A stretch of DNA of 64,000 bases. Source: a virus. This document shows, one piece after another, positions 32,994 to 40,970 of this stretch; within the stretch, counting starts at the first letter, position 1; each line of letters begins with the position of its first letter. Where the stretch lies: positions 1 through 64,000 of the IMG/VR virus record IMGVR_UViG_3300020201_000015; one strand, written 5' to 3'. The position numbers and the translations under genes were made by a program. Under the pieces are notes generated by a model that made no database searches, was not told where the DNA came from, and was given only the letters and a program-made list of their open reading frames with translations.

Positions 32994-33995
32994 TTACTCC
33001 TGATTGGCTTCTTTATTCAGCCGTTGGGAGAATGTGCGCACAGCGCGCACAAGTTCTTGTAGCCGCGTCGTGAGGTCGAGCCTCTGCTCGTCGCTGGCTG
33101 TCGACCATTGCGTTTTGAACGCGCTGGTCATCATCTGGAATGACTCGGTGGACTCTGTCGCAAAGTCGAGCGGACCTTGAAGCGGCGAGACTTGCAGAAG
33201 GCCAAGCCGCCTCTTGGCGTAGTGAACCTGATTCGACGGCACGCCGAGCTGACGAGCGATGTCGCTGGCCGGATGTCCCTCCTTCGTCAGCTTCACGACC
33301 TTGGCGTCGAACTCTATGTCTTCGGGCGACTGCTTCGTCGGCCGCGTTACCTGCGGCGAGGAAGGCGGCGGCGCAACCGGCGACTTGGTCGGCTTGACCT
33401 TGTCGCGTGGCTCCTCGACTCCAGCCGCGCGCTTGGCTTCGGCGACCGTCTTGAACTCGCCAGCGAGCGCGCGAGCGTAGACCTCGGGCGAGGCCGCGAG
33501 GACCTTGCCCATCGAGTAGGTGGCATCGCGGCCCGCTCCAACGGCATCGGCCGCCTGCGCGACTGCGCGGGAGATGCGCGGGTTCGAGGTGGTGGCAGAG
33601 CGGGTTGTACTGGACACGTACAACCCGCTCTTGTCGCCGCCACCCGCGGCCATCCTCGCCTTCGCCTCCGCTCGAAACCCGTCCAGGATGGCGGGCGACT
33701 GCGCAAGAGCGGCAAGCTGCACCGGCGTCATGTGCCGTCGGTGCTGGTTCGCTGAGAGCACGAAGGCTGTCGGCGAGTCGCAATCGGATAGCGTGCGCAG
33801 CTTGGGCGACACGCCCGCGATGCCGCATGCGGCGAAGCGATTGCGACCGTCCAGCAGAAGGCCGTCGAAGATGACGATCGGCTCATTCTGCCCGTGAGCC
33901 TTGATGTCGGCAGCGAGGGCAGCAAGCTTCGCGTCGTCCATCATCGGGAACGCGAGCGCAGCCGGATGCGCCTCCAATGGAGCCGAAACCGTCAC
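32994..33995 (-). CDS. ParB-like nuclease-domain protein with HTH
   Basis: I chose GTG 33995 (GTGA overlap), giving 333 residues. 'DIKAHGQNEPIVIFDGLLLD' plus GRNRFAAC is the ParB/Srx N-terminal motif, followed by helical DNA-binding segments ('SPEVYARALAGEFKTVAEAK'). Near residue 250 there is a second HTH, 'GHPASDIARQLGVPSNQVHY'. Probably a DNA-binding regulator or partition-like factor in the early minus-strand operon. Confidence 0.8.
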   Translation of the reverse strand: MTVSAPLEAHPAALAFPMMDDAKLAALAADIKAHGQNEPIVIFDGLLLDGRNRFAACGIAGVSPKLRTLSDCDSPTAFVLSANQHRRHMTPVQLAALAQSPAILDGFRAEAKARMAAGGGDKSGLYVSSTTRSATTSNPRISRAVAQAADAVGAGRDATYSMGKVLAASPEVYARALAGEFKTVAEAKRAAGVEEPRDKVKPTKSPVAPPPSSPQVTRPTKQSPEDIEFDAKVVKLTKEGHPASDIARQLGVPSNQVHYAKRRLGLLQVSPLQGPLDFATESTESFQMMTSAFKTQWSTASDEQRLDLTTRLQELVRAVRTFSQRLNKEANQE

Positions 33996-34372
33996 TTGCC
34001 CACCTGCTCGGCCTGAACAGGCGCCCGACGACAATCGTCTTCGGCCTGCGCGCCCGGGGAGTGTTTTTCAATAATGGTCATTGCTAGCCTCGTTGGAATG
34101 TCACCGCAGCTGTCGCGCAGCTCAGCAGCCTCGCGCGAGACCTGGAAGTTGCGCAGGCGCAGGTGCTGGTTGTCGGCGCGCAAGGCGACCACCTCGTCGC
34201 GCAGGTCGGCGAGCTCGCGGCGCGCATCGTCGCGGGCGGCGCACGCGGCGATGAGGGCCCGGCCTGTCTGGTGGCGGGCGACATCCAACACGGCGACGCG
34301 CTCGCGAGCCGACCAGACGAGCATGCCGAGGGCTACGACCGCGACAGCTAGGAGGACGATTGCGACGATCAT
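33992..34372 (-). CDS. Membrane-anchored coiled-coil protein (126 aa)
   Basis: The N-terminus 'IVAIVLLAVAVVALGMLVWS' is a membrane helix. Residues 40-95 form a coiled coil (AACAARDDARRELADLRDEV). The layout resembles i-spanins, but there is no lysis gene nearby. It might equally be an exclusion or scaffolding protein at the inner membrane. Confidence 0.65.
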   Translation of the reverse strand: MIVAIVLLAVAVVALGMLVWSARERVAVLDVARHQTGRALIAACAARDDARRELADLRDEVVALRADNQHLRLRNFQVSREAAELRDSCGDIPTRLAMTIIEKHSPGAQAEDDCRRAPVQAEQVGK

Positions 34373-34617
34373 GGCTGACCTGCTTCGAGCTTGGCCAAGG
34401 ATCGGAGCATCTCGTCGGCGTACAGTCGGATGAGAAACGGGACGCTGCGCTCAGCCGCAGCCTTCGCCATCTCCGGGTCCTGCGTGTCGAGTCGATCTGT
34501 GATGCCGGCCGCGTTGCAGCTCATCGTGTAGCCGATCGGGTTCTTCGTCAGATTCACGCGGATGGGCCCAGCGGACGCGAGAAAGCCATCTTGGGCAGGA
34601 CGCCAGTCGAACATCAC
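34369..34617 (-). CDS. Small protein, paralogue of 28377-28625
   Basis: 82 residues. 'FDWRPAQDGFLASAGPIRVN' aligns with 'FNWQPYRGDGFRASAGLVIV' of the other copy, and both end in an amphipathic helix. Unknown function. Confidence 0.62.
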   Translation of the reverse strand: MMFDWRPAQDGFLASAGPIRVNLTKNPIGYTMSCNAAGITDRLDTQDPEMAKAAAERSVPFLIRLYADEMLRSLAKLEAGQP

Positions 34618-35339
34618 GCCACCCTTCCGCCCTTGAAGAGCTTCAGTTGACCATTGCGCTCGGCGCGCTTCGCGGCGGCGAGAAGGCGCTCCTCACGGGG
34701 CGACAGGAGACTGTGATGGTTGTTCTCGATCGCCTCGAGCGACTCGATCGTCTTGGCCAGCAGGTGCATCGACACGGCCCACGGCGTGGACGCAGTGCGA
34801 ATCTTGCGGACGTAGCCGATGACCTTCGCCTTCGAGTAGCCGCGGGCGTCGCAGACTCGGCGGATCGCCTGGCGAAGCTCGGCCATTGCGGCAGGGTCGT
34901 CGCCTATGCGCGCGGACGAGACGATGGTCTCGTCGAGTTGGGGTCGCTGGGCGCGGACGGCTTCGAGTTCGCCGCGGCGAAGCGACAGGAACAGCTTGAT
35001 GAGCGAGACGCGCAAGGCGCTCGCTTGCGCGGTGCGCATCAGTGCCACGAGGTTGTAGGCCTGACCCTCGTTGAGCATGGGCTCCACGATGATGTCCTCG
35101 CGGAACTTGGTGGACCCCGGGATTTCGGTGCGCGATACCGTCTCGCGCACGCTAATCGCGCCGTGCGACTCCAGTTCCGCGCGGTTGCGGTCGATGAGCG
35201 GCTTGACGTCGCGCGCGCGAAGCATGCCGCCGCGAGTCGCCACCTGGAAGGCGCCAATGCGGCGCTCGCTGTCGATGGTCTCAACGGTCCAGCCGTCGAC
35301 CCGAACGATCTCCGCCCCGCCATTGCCGGCGGCGGTCAT
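34614..35339 (-). CDS. Rha-like phage regulatory protein
   Basis: 241 residues from ATG 35339 (ATGA overlap with the XRE gene). The core 'LNEGQAYNLVALMRTAQASA' and 'LRVSLIKLFLSLRRGELEAV' resembles the Rha/antirepressor N-terminal DNA-binding domain. The C-terminus is basic and helical. Such proteins usually control lysogeny or early gene expression. Its pairing with an XRE gene at the start of the operon supports this. Confidence 0.68.
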   Translation of the reverse strand: MTAAGNGGAEIVRVDGWTVETIDSERRIGAFQVATRGGMLRARDVKPLIDRNRAELESHGAISVRETVSRTEIPGSTKFREDIIVEPMLNEGQAYNLVALMRTAQASALRVSLIKLFLSLRRGELEAVRAQRPQLDETIVSSARIGDDPAAMAELRQAIRRVCDARGYSKAKVIGYVRKIRTASTPWAVSMHLLAKTIESLEAIENNHHSLLSPREERLLAAAKRAERNGQLKLFKGGRVA

Positions 35340-35647
35340 GCGACCTCGCTGGGATTGGTCCCGGACTTGGCGACGGCCCATCGTTCCTTTGCCTGCGTGA
35401 TCGTAGGCTCAGCGAGCGAAGCGACCGCGTCGACGGCCAGGTCCCCGGCGATGTATGAGTCGAGCAGCGCCGTCGGGATGCCGATGCCCTTCGCGAACCG
35501 CAACCGAGCATCGTGCCCGCTCAGGCGGCGCCGCCCCCTTTCAAGGTGCACCACGTCCACCCGCGTGGACTGGATCAGCAGTCCCAGCTCCTCCTGTGTG
35601 AGCTTCAGCTGCTTGCGCAGCGCCCGGATTCGATCGGCGAGTTCCAT
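35336..35647 (-). CDS. XRE-family repressor-like protein
   Basis: 103 residues. The N-terminal HTH 'LADRIRALRKQLKLTQEELG' and 'STRVDVVHLERGRRRLSGHD' are typical of XRE/Cro proteins. It is the first gene of the long minus-strand transcription unit. A TTGACA promoter lies immediately upstream and carries ACACGTGT, shared with a plus-strand promoter at 36420, so it may bind both. Confidence 0.82.
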   Translation of the reverse strand: MELADRIRALRKQLKLTQEELGLLIQSTRVDVVHLERGRRRLSGHDARLRFAKGIGIPTALLDSYIAGDLAVDAVASLAEPTITQAKERWAVAKSGTNPSEVA

Positions 35648-35655
35648 CGACGATC

Positions 35656-35684
35656 ACGATGCGCCTTCGCGCCACACGTGTCAA
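35656..35684 (-). promoter_or_regulatory. Promoter with ACACGTGT palindrome for the minus operon
   Basis: On the minus strand TTGACA (35684-35679) is followed after 17 bases by CATCGT (35661-35656), about 9 bases before the XRE start codon. The -35 edge is part of CTTGACACGTGTG, a 13-base sequence also present on the plus strand at 36419-36431. The short distance to the ATG would give an almost leaderless mRNA. Confidence 0.55.
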
Positions 35685-35693
35685 GCGCGCACG

Positions 35694-36335
35694 TCATCGA
35701 TCGCAACAAAACCCGTTCGGGACGGCGGTGTCGCGGCAGTTCGCCGGCGTGACTTCGTAGTCGTAGCACTGCATCGGCGTCTCAATGGAGCAGTCGCACG
35801 ACGGGTAGGTGTTGCCGCTGAGCGGGGCGCAGTCTGACTCGCAGCACCACGTAGGCCAGCCGTTCCCGTTGACCTGGACGCCCTCGAAGCAGTCGACGTA
35901 CGGCGCGTCGAGGCAGGAATACGCGTACCGATCGGGGTCGCCGCACAGCGATGCACCGGCCTTGGCGGAGTCGGAAAACAGGACGCACACCTGAGCGGCC
36001 GCGCACTCGGCGACGATGCCGCCCGACGTCGACGATGCCGCGCTTGACGCAGTAGCCGCCGCGCTGGGGGCTGAGGCCGAACTGGACACCGAAGCCGTGG
36101 CGTCGTTCCCGCCAGACCCGACGACGTGCCCGGATGCAGACGATGAGACGGAGTCGGCGGTCGTGCCGCCTCCGCCCTCGCCCAGTCCGCCATCGCCTCC
36201 GGCAGACGCAGCCGCATCGTCTCCAGATCCGGATCCACCATGGCCGAACGCAAACGGCGCCGCCGGGTCATTGTTGATGCAAGCGACGAGGAGAAAGGCG
36301 ACGATGGGGAGGGCGGGCGAATGGATGTGGCGCAT
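35694..36335 (-). CDS. Cys-rich lipoprotein, probable moron
   Basis: 213 residues. A signal peptide with lipobox 'PIVAFLLVAC' (Cys19) precedes a long Gly/Ser/Ala low-complexity linker (about 28-105). The C-terminal domain has many cysteines (CAAAQVCVLF, CLDAPYVDCF, WCCESDC). This surface-lipoprotein architecture is common in myxobacteria. Between the two early promoters it looks like a stand-alone cargo gene, perhaps for receptor masking or superinfection exclusion in a lysogen. Confidence 0.8.
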   Translation of the reverse strand: MRHIHSPALPIVAFLLVACINNDPAAPFAFGHGGSGSGDDAAASAGGDGGLGEGGGGTTADSVSSSASGHVVGSGGNDATASVSSSASAPSAAATASSAASSTSGGIVAECAAAQVCVLFSDSAKAGASLCGDPDRYAYSCLDAPYVDCFEGVQVNGNGWPTWCCESDCAPLSGNTYPSCDCSIETPMQCYDYEVTPANCRDTAVPNGFCCDR

Positions 36336-36419
36336 GGAAACAGGGTACGGCCGGCTCGTGGCTTTCTAGCTCCGCGAACACGAAAGGAGCGCGCCTCGGT
36401 CGATATTACGCGTGCGCCC

Positions 36420-36448
36420 TTGACACGTGTGCCGGTCGCACGCACTGT
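36420..36448 (+). promoter_or_regulatory. Promoter sharing CTTGACACGTGTG with the repressor promoter
   Basis: TTGACA (36420-36425), 17-base spacer, then CACTGT (36443-36448). The -35 region and the ACACGTGT palindrome repeat those at 35674-35684 on the other strand. It points toward the plus-strand early genes, upstream of the stronger cassette promoter at 36527. A candidate operator for the XRE or Rha-like regulator. Confidence 0.5.
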
Positions 36449-36526
36449 CCCCTCGTGCTCAACAACACCACCCCCGCAGCCGCCGCCCCGCCTAGCCGCC
36501 TTATTTGGGGCACCTGCAAATAGTTC

Positions 36527-36555
36527 TTGCACTGGGCACGTACCGGGTGCATACT
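36527..36555 (+). promoter_or_regulatory. Cassette promoter, copy A
   Basis: TTGCAC (36527-36532), 17-base spacer, CATACT (36550-36555), then the conserved leader CTCTTGCCACCGAGAGACAC and AAGGA before the ATG at 36601. The same cassette recurs at 53996, 55146 and 57627. TGCAC in the -35 and GTGCA in the -10 form an inverted repeat that may be a regulator site. Confidence 0.8.
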
Positions 36556-36600
36556 CCTCTTGCCACCGAGAGACACGGACCCCCAAAGGACACCGACCCC

Positions 36601-36888
36601 ATGACCACCTCGAAGATCGTCACCTTCACCCAGGCCGCCGCTATCCGCGCCATTCGCCTCCGTCGGGCTCGTCTGCTTGCGAGGGTCGACGCCGCTCACG
36701 TCGATCGCAACATTGAGATCGTAGTCTTCGGCGTACGCGCCGTCGTCGACATCGGCGTCGACACGATCCGGGTCTGGGACGCCGTCGCCGAGGACTACGT
36801 CCTCGACATCTCCGGGGCGGTCAGCGCCTGGGCGCGACCGCGCATCCTCGAAGCGGCGCGCCGAGAAGCGGCGCGCCGAGCCTCCTGA
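36601..36888 (+). CDS. Unknown 95-aa early protein (MTTSK start)
   Basis: First gene after cassette promoter A. Starts MTTSKIVTFTQAAAIRAIRL; another cassette-style gene at 54603 also begins MTTSK. Basic N-terminal helix, beta middle (IEIVVFGVRAVVDIGVDTIR), helical end. Unknown. Confidence 0.65.
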   Translation: MTTSKIVTFTQAAAIRAIRLRRARLLARVDAAHVDRNIEIVVFGVRAVVDIGVDTIRVWDAVAEDYVLDISGAVSAWARPRILEAARREAARRAS

Positions 36889-37037
36889 GCCTCGTGAGCG
36901 CCCGTCGCGACGCCGTGGCCACCGTGCGCGGGGTCACGTGGACGCCACCTCCCGCGCCGGTGGCGCTGCCGCGGTATCCCGCAGCCCCGCCATCTGACGA
37001 CCGACCCACCTGCCGCCCACCCATCAGGAGCATCGCA

Positions 37038-37565
37038 ATGACCACCGACGCCGACCTCGCCATCGCTTGGAGCACACTGTCGACGACGCTCCGCGCCTGG
37101 CGCCGCGAGCAGATCCTTGAGGCGGCTGTCGCCTTCGTCAACGCCGACCCGGCGACTGCGCTGCATGCCGTCGACATGGGCGACATGATGATGGCGGACG
37201 AACTCGCCGGCGAGCTACTCGGCGGCTACCCCGACCGCGCCACGCGGCACGCCATCGGGGCCGCCGTGCGCTACGAGGCCCGGCGACAGGCCGAGGTGGC
37301 ACTCGCCGACGACGAGCACCCGCTTGCGTGGGGCATGGCTCACCGGGCGCTCGAGCGGGCGATCGCAACCGACGACGAGGCGATCGCGACATGCGACGAG
37401 TGCCATGGCGCCGCGAAGGGGTGCGGCTGCTACGGCGGCCTGATGACGGACGAGGTGACGGCGCTGGCGCTACGCCTCCGCGACGCCGCCATTGCGGCTG
37501 CGTGGTCGGCGCAGACCGACGAGACCGGAGCCGCGAAGACGGCAGAGAGCGAGGCTGCAGCGTGA
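37038..37565 (+). CDS. Unknown 175-aa helical protein
   Basis: I chose ATG 37038, which has AGGAG 7 bases upstream. An in-frame GTG at 36894 would add 48 residues of Pro/Arg-rich sequence. Mostly helical, with 'ATCDECHGAAKGCGCYGGLM' near 115-135, a Cys-rich knuckle similar to DnaJ-type zinc turns. Unknown function. Confidence 0.68.
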   Translation: MTTDADLAIAWSTLSTTLRAWRREQILEAAVAFVNADPATALHAVDMGDMMMADELAGELLGGYPDRATRHAIGAAVRYEARRQAEVALADDEHPLAWGMAHRALERAIATDDEAIATCDECHGAAKGCGCYGGLMTDEVTALALRLRDAAIAAAWSAQTDETGAAKTAESEAAA

Positions 37566-37885
37566 GTGACTACGATTACCGCTACCGCGGAGGCGCCACG
37601 TTGGGCGTCATCGATCGGCTGACTGCCGATCTCAACGACGCGAGGCGCGAGGTCGCTCGCCTGCGCCGCATCATCGAAGACCCCGACATCATGGATCGCG
37701 CGGACCGGTCCTACTCGCGCTTCTATGGCGAGGCTGTCGATCTGCGCAAGGCGGCGAGCGACGTCCGTCGCTCGGACACGCTCGAAGCCTATCGACTCCT
37801 GCGCCTCTCCCGCCGATACCAGCGCGCAGCGGATCGGTGCGAGCGTATCGCAACCGGAGAGCCCGCGTTCCAGGTGTCGACGTGA
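37562..37885 (+). CDS. RGEPAF-family protein, plus-strand member
   Basis: 107 residues, GTG in a GTGA overlap. The N-terminus is a coiled coil (RLTADLNDARREVARLRRII). The C-terminus 'AYRLLRLSRRYQRAADRCER' plus IATGEPAF matches the family expanded on the minus strand at 11.7-13.0 kb and 23.8 kb. It shows the module in both transcription arms. Confidence 0.68.
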   Translation: MSDYDYRYRGGATLGVIDRLTADLNDARREVARLRRIIEDPDIMDRADRSYSRFYGEAVDLRKAASDVRRSDTLEAYRLLRLSRRYQRAADRCERIATGEPAFQVST

Positions 37886-38211
37886 CTGCGCCGATCGGGC
37901 GGAGCATCGAGGAAACGCGCGACGCGTTCGTCGCCGAGACCAAGGTCAAGATCGATAACGTCACGATCTGCGCGGGCGCAGATGGCGTAGACGTCCAATT
38001 CCGCATCTGCGATGCGGACAAGGTCGCGCGCATTCTCGAGGGACTCGAGGCCGTCATCGAGCAGGCTGGCGGGCTGGACGACGCGACGACCGCCAGGGCT
38101 TGGCTCGCGAATGCCAGAAGCGGACGCGGACGCGTGGTGTCGCTTGAGGAGCGACTGCTGCGCAGCGTGGCGATCTTCGATGCGGCAGCGAGCGACAAGG
38201 AGGGAACATGA
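37882..38211 (+). CDS. Unknown 109-aa protein
   Basis: GTG start in a GTGA overlap. 'VKIDNVTICAGADGVDVQFR' is a beta region followed by helices. Unknown. Confidence 0.62.
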   Translation: MTAPIGRSIEETRDAFVAETKVKIDNVTICAGADGVDVQFRICDADKVARILEGLEAVIEQAGGLDDATTARAWLANARSGRGRVVSLEERLLRSVAIFDAAASDKEGT

Positions 38212-38399
38212 ATCACCACCACATACAAGACCAGCGGCAGCGTGCCAGGGGCCTTCAGTACGCGGTCCGCCAGCTGACCTATTGCGTCGGCCTGCTGAAG
38301 CGCCGGCGCGACCTGGCGCAAGTCGACCTCGACGAAATGGCCGCGAGGCTCAACGAGGCCAACGACGACCTTAGGGCGATCGAGGAGGGACGATCATGA
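38208..38399 (+). CDS. Unknown 63-aa helical protein
   Basis: Starts MNHHHIQDQRQRARGLQYAV; two basic helices. ATGA overlaps on both sides. Unknown. Confidence 0.6.
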   Translation: MNHHHIQDQRQRARGLQYAVRQLTYCVGLLKRRRDLAQVDLDEMAARLNEANDDLRAIEEGRS

Positions 38400-38668
38400 G
38401 TGGAGTTCACGTAGGCGTACTGCGCCTGGATCAGGCCGACAGCGTCGAGCAGTGGGAGGCGCAGTTGGTCGCGGCGAAGGGCGGCGCGCTTGTGACCGCC
38501 GAGCAACGTGGCCGGCTGCAATCGCTCATCAGCGCCGCGTGTGCCGCGTCTCGGGCGCAGGGCGCGGCGTGGGTCGCCGAGGCATCTGGCATCGAGGTAC
38601 GCAGGGCCGATGCGGCTGCGCTCGATGCCTACGCAGCGGTGCTGCTCGCGATCGAGGCTCTGCCGTGA
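38396..38668 (+). CDS. Unknown 90-aa protein
   Basis: Ala-rich helical protein (LISAACAASRAQGAAWVAEA). Overlaps both neighbours by four bases. Unknown. Confidence 0.6.
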   Translation: MSGVHVGVLRLDQADSVEQWEAQLVAAKGGALVTAEQRGRLQSLISAACAASRAQGAAWVAEASGIEVRRADAAALDAYAAVLLAIEALP

Positions 38669-38880
38669 CGGCCGCGCAGCGATGGGGCCCCACGCTGGCC
38701 GGCGACTTGATGGTCGGCAGCAGAATGATCGGAGCAAACTGTCGCATCGTCCGGGTGACCGGCATCACGTGGCATGGTTGCCACGTCCGGCTAGTCATGG
38801 ACTACCGAGGTGTCGCCTCGGAGACGATGCACGAGTCCGATGAGGTTTGGGCAACCTTGTCCGAGGAGACGGGAACATGA
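38665..38880 (+). CDS. Unknown 71-aa protein
   Basis: GTG start. A small beta-barrel-like sequence 'LAGDLMVGSRMIGANCRIVR' with later strands. Unknown. Confidence 0.58.
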   Translation: MTAAQRWGPTLAGDLMVGSRMIGANCRIVRVTGITWHGCHVRLVMDYRGVASETMHESDEVWATLSEETGT

Positions 38881-39182
38881 GCAACGCGATCACAGCGGCA
38901 CGAGAGCCGCTCACGGACGGAGGCGAGGTACTGCGTCGTGCGCTCGAAGACTCTGCGGCGCTGCGAAGGCTCATGGCCAAGTGGCAGGTGACCATCACGC
39001 TCGGCGGCAAGCTACGCGGCAAGCGCGGGCCGGCTTGGACGCCCGAGGCGTTCTGCGACCTGGCGATTGCGGCAATCGATCGGCAGATCGCAGCAGGGTC
39101 GAGGCTCGTTCACATGACGTGGGGCCGCGCAGGCGAGGCGACCGTGTGGGAGCCGGTCGAGGACAGCGACGGCGACGAGTGA
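38877..39182 (+). CDS. Truncated chimeric member of AIAAIERQIAAG family
   Basis: 101 residues. The first half is unrelated. From residue 56, 'TPEAFCDLAIAAIDRQIAAG' and 'SRLVHMTWGRAG' reproduce the start of the genes at 40219, 40614, 40967 and 59447. The match to the copy at 40614 continues at DNA level, then breaks into a short acidic end. It looks like a recombinant or eroded copy. Confidence 0.66.
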   Translation: MSNAITAAREPLTDGGEVLRRALEDSAALRRLMAKWQVTITLGGKLRGKRGPAWTPEAFCDLAIAAIDRQIAAGSRLVHMTWGRAGEATVWEPVEDSDGDE

Positions 39183-39247
39183 CGGGCGCTGATCGCCTAC
39201 GACGCGCGTCGTGGGCGATAGGGACCCAATCACTGGAGACTGACATC

Positions 39248-40222
39248 ATGGCATTCACGTTCAAGCGGGCCACGAAGGCCCAGGCAAAGCTGCGCCTCGC
39301 CGTCATCGGACCGAGCGGTGCGGGCAAGACATACTCCGCGTTGGCGATTGCGACGCACCTCGGGGAGCGCGTCGCCGTCATCGACACGGAGCGCGGCTCG
39401 GCGTCCAAGTACGCAGACAAGTTCGGCTTCGACGTGCTCGAGCTCGAGACGTTCGAGCCTGCGTCGTACGTGGATGCCATCCACGCCGCCGAAGAGGCCG
39501 GGTTCGACGTCATCGTCATCGACTCGCTTTCCCACGCGTGGATGGGCAAGGGCGGCGCACTCGAGATGGTCGACAACGCGCAGCGCCGGCAGCGCACCCC
39601 GAACAGCTTCACCGCGTGGCGCGACGTCACGCCCGAGCACAACAAGCTCGTGGAGGCGATCGTTACCTGCCGCGCGCACATCGTCGTGACGATGCGCGCA
39701 AAGACCGAGTACGTCCAAGAGAAGGACGAGCGCGGCAAGACGACCATTCGCAAGATCGGGCTGGCTCCCGTCCAGCGAGACGGCCTCGAGTACGAGTTCG
39801 ACGTGGTCTGTGACATCGACCTCGACAACGTCCTGGTGGTAAGCAAGACGCGCTGCACGGAGATGGCCGAGCGCACCTTCAAGAAGCCTGGCAAGGACGT
39901 GGCCGACGTGCTGCGTGCGTGGCTGTCAGACGGCACGGCGCCCGTCGAGCGAGCCAGGCCGCCGGCTGAGCGCCCCGCGCCGGTGGCAGAGATCGAGCGC
40001 CGCCATGACCCGGCCACCATGCCAGAGACTGGGCCGACGCCGATGTTCATCGCGATCGGCACGCAGATCGAGCAGGCCGAGCACGAGGAGGAGGTCGACG
40101 CGCTGATGAACGAGGCGCGCGAAGCCTTCCGGGGCCACCTGATGACCAAGGACCAGGGCAAGACGCTCGGGGACGTCGCGACCCGCCGCAAGGCCGCACT
40201 GCGCGGCGAGGCTGCGGCGTGA
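39248..40222 (+). CDS. Sak4-like RecA-fold ATPase (recombination)
   Basis: 324 residues from ATG 39248. Walker A 'GPSGAGKT' at 21-28, Walker B 'FDVIVIDSLSHAW' near 86-98, and 'AHIVVTMRAKTEYV' following are typical of phage AAA24/Sak4 single-strand annealing ATPases. The C-terminal tail is variable and carries 'GDVATRRKAALRGE', a block also found in the coiled-coil gene at 43858. It acts with the nuclease and SSB encoded downstream. Confidence 0.85.
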   Translation: MAFTFKRATKAQAKLRLAVIGPSGAGKTYSALAIATHLGERVAVIDTERGSASKYADKFGFDVLELETFEPASYVDAIHAAEEAGFDVIVIDSLSHAWMGKGGALEMVDNAQRRQRTPNSFTAWRDVTPEHNKLVEAIVTCRAHIVVTMRAKTEYVQEKDERGKTTIRKIGLAPVQRDGLEYEFDVVCDIDLDNVLVVSKTRCTEMAERTFKKPGKDVADVLRAWLSDGTAPVERARPPAERPAPVAEIERRHDPATMPETGPTPMFIAIGTQIEQAEHEEEVDALMNEAREAFRGHLMTKDQGKTLGDVATRRKAALRGEAAA

Positions 40223-40617
40223 CGCCCGAGCAGTTTCGTGACTTGGCGATTGCGGCAATCGAGCGGCAGATCGCCGCGGGGATTGGTCTCATCCGGCGAG
40301 ACTGGGGCACCATCTTGAACGACGACGCATCGCTACCAGTGCTGTCATGTGGCTGCGCGGTCACCCTGACCGTGCAGGACACCGACCCAGCGGCAGCGCG
40401 ATCGCTCGTGCTAACCGAAGGCGATAGCTCCGTCGTCGCAGCCGGCGCGCTCGGCCTGACACCAGGTCAGGTGGATCTTTTCATCATCGGCTTCGAGGCA
40501 TTTGGCCAAGAAGCATTTGGTTCAGCCGACGACGACCCGTGCCTTCACGCCAACGCGTGGCGCAAAGCCGGCGCGGTCGTCGCCAAGCGGTTCGCTGCTC
40601 AGTTGAGCGAGCCATGA
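40219..40617 (+). CDS. AIAAIERQIAAG family, copy 1 (132 aa)
   Basis: GTG start in a GTGA overlap with the Sak4-like gene. The N-terminal 'TPEQFRDLAIAAIERQIAAG' is followed by a 'CGCAVTLTVQDTDPAAA' block and 'ALGLTPGQVDLFIIGFE'. Three such genes lie in tandem here and a fourth at 59447. Function unknown; the position inside the recombination module may be meaningful or the result of local duplication. Confidence 0.72.
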   Translation: MTPEQFRDLAIAAIERQIAAGIGLIRRDWGTILNDDASLPVLSCGCAVTLTVQDTDPAAARSLVLTEGDSSVVAAGALGLTPGQVDLFIIGFEAFGQEAFGSADDDPCLHANAWRKAGAVVAKRFAAQLSEP

Positions 40618-40970
40618 CGCCCGAGGCGTTTCGGGACGTCGCCATCGCCGCAATCGAGCGGCAGATCGCGGCAGGGTCGAGGCTCATTCACATGGCGTGG
40701 GGCCGCGCAGGTGACCCAGGTTGCCCGGTGGAGTGCGGGTGCGCGCTGACGCTGGTCGCGCAGGACATGGATCCGGATCGGGCGCGCGCGATGGTCGCCG
40801 GCACGTTGTCGGACTGCGCGGTCATCCAGCTATCAGCGGATGCCATTGGCCTGTCGTGGGACCAGGCGAATTGTTTTATGGATGGGTTTGATAACGACGC
40901 GTACCCAAACATGGGCGTATGGTACGCGGCAGGCGTCGCCATTGCCTGGCGGTTCAAGGGTGCGTCATGA
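40614..40970 (+). CDS. AIAAIERQIAAG family, copy 2 (118 aa)
   Basis: ATG in an ATGA overlap. 'TPEAFRDVAIAAIERQIAAG', 'ECGCALTLVAQDMDPDRA' and 'AIGLSWDQANCFMDGFD' align with the other copies. It is the closest relative of the truncated copy in 38877-39182. Confidence 0.72.
   Translation: MTPEAFRDVAIAAIERQIAAGSRLIHMAWGRAGDPGCPVECGCALTLVAQDMDPDRARAMVAGTLSDCAVIQLSADAIGLSWDQANCFMDGFDNDAYPNMGVWYAAGVAIAWRFKGAS

Noticed and set aside
33992-34372. Spanin/lysis gene
   Set aside because: Membrane helix and coiled coil fit, but there is no endolysin, holin or o-spanin nearby, so the lysis role was not called.
38995-40191. Long minus-strand frame opposite the Sak4-like gene
   Set aside because: Antisense to a clear ATPase with Walker motifs; composition is Ser/Arg-rich shadow sequence.
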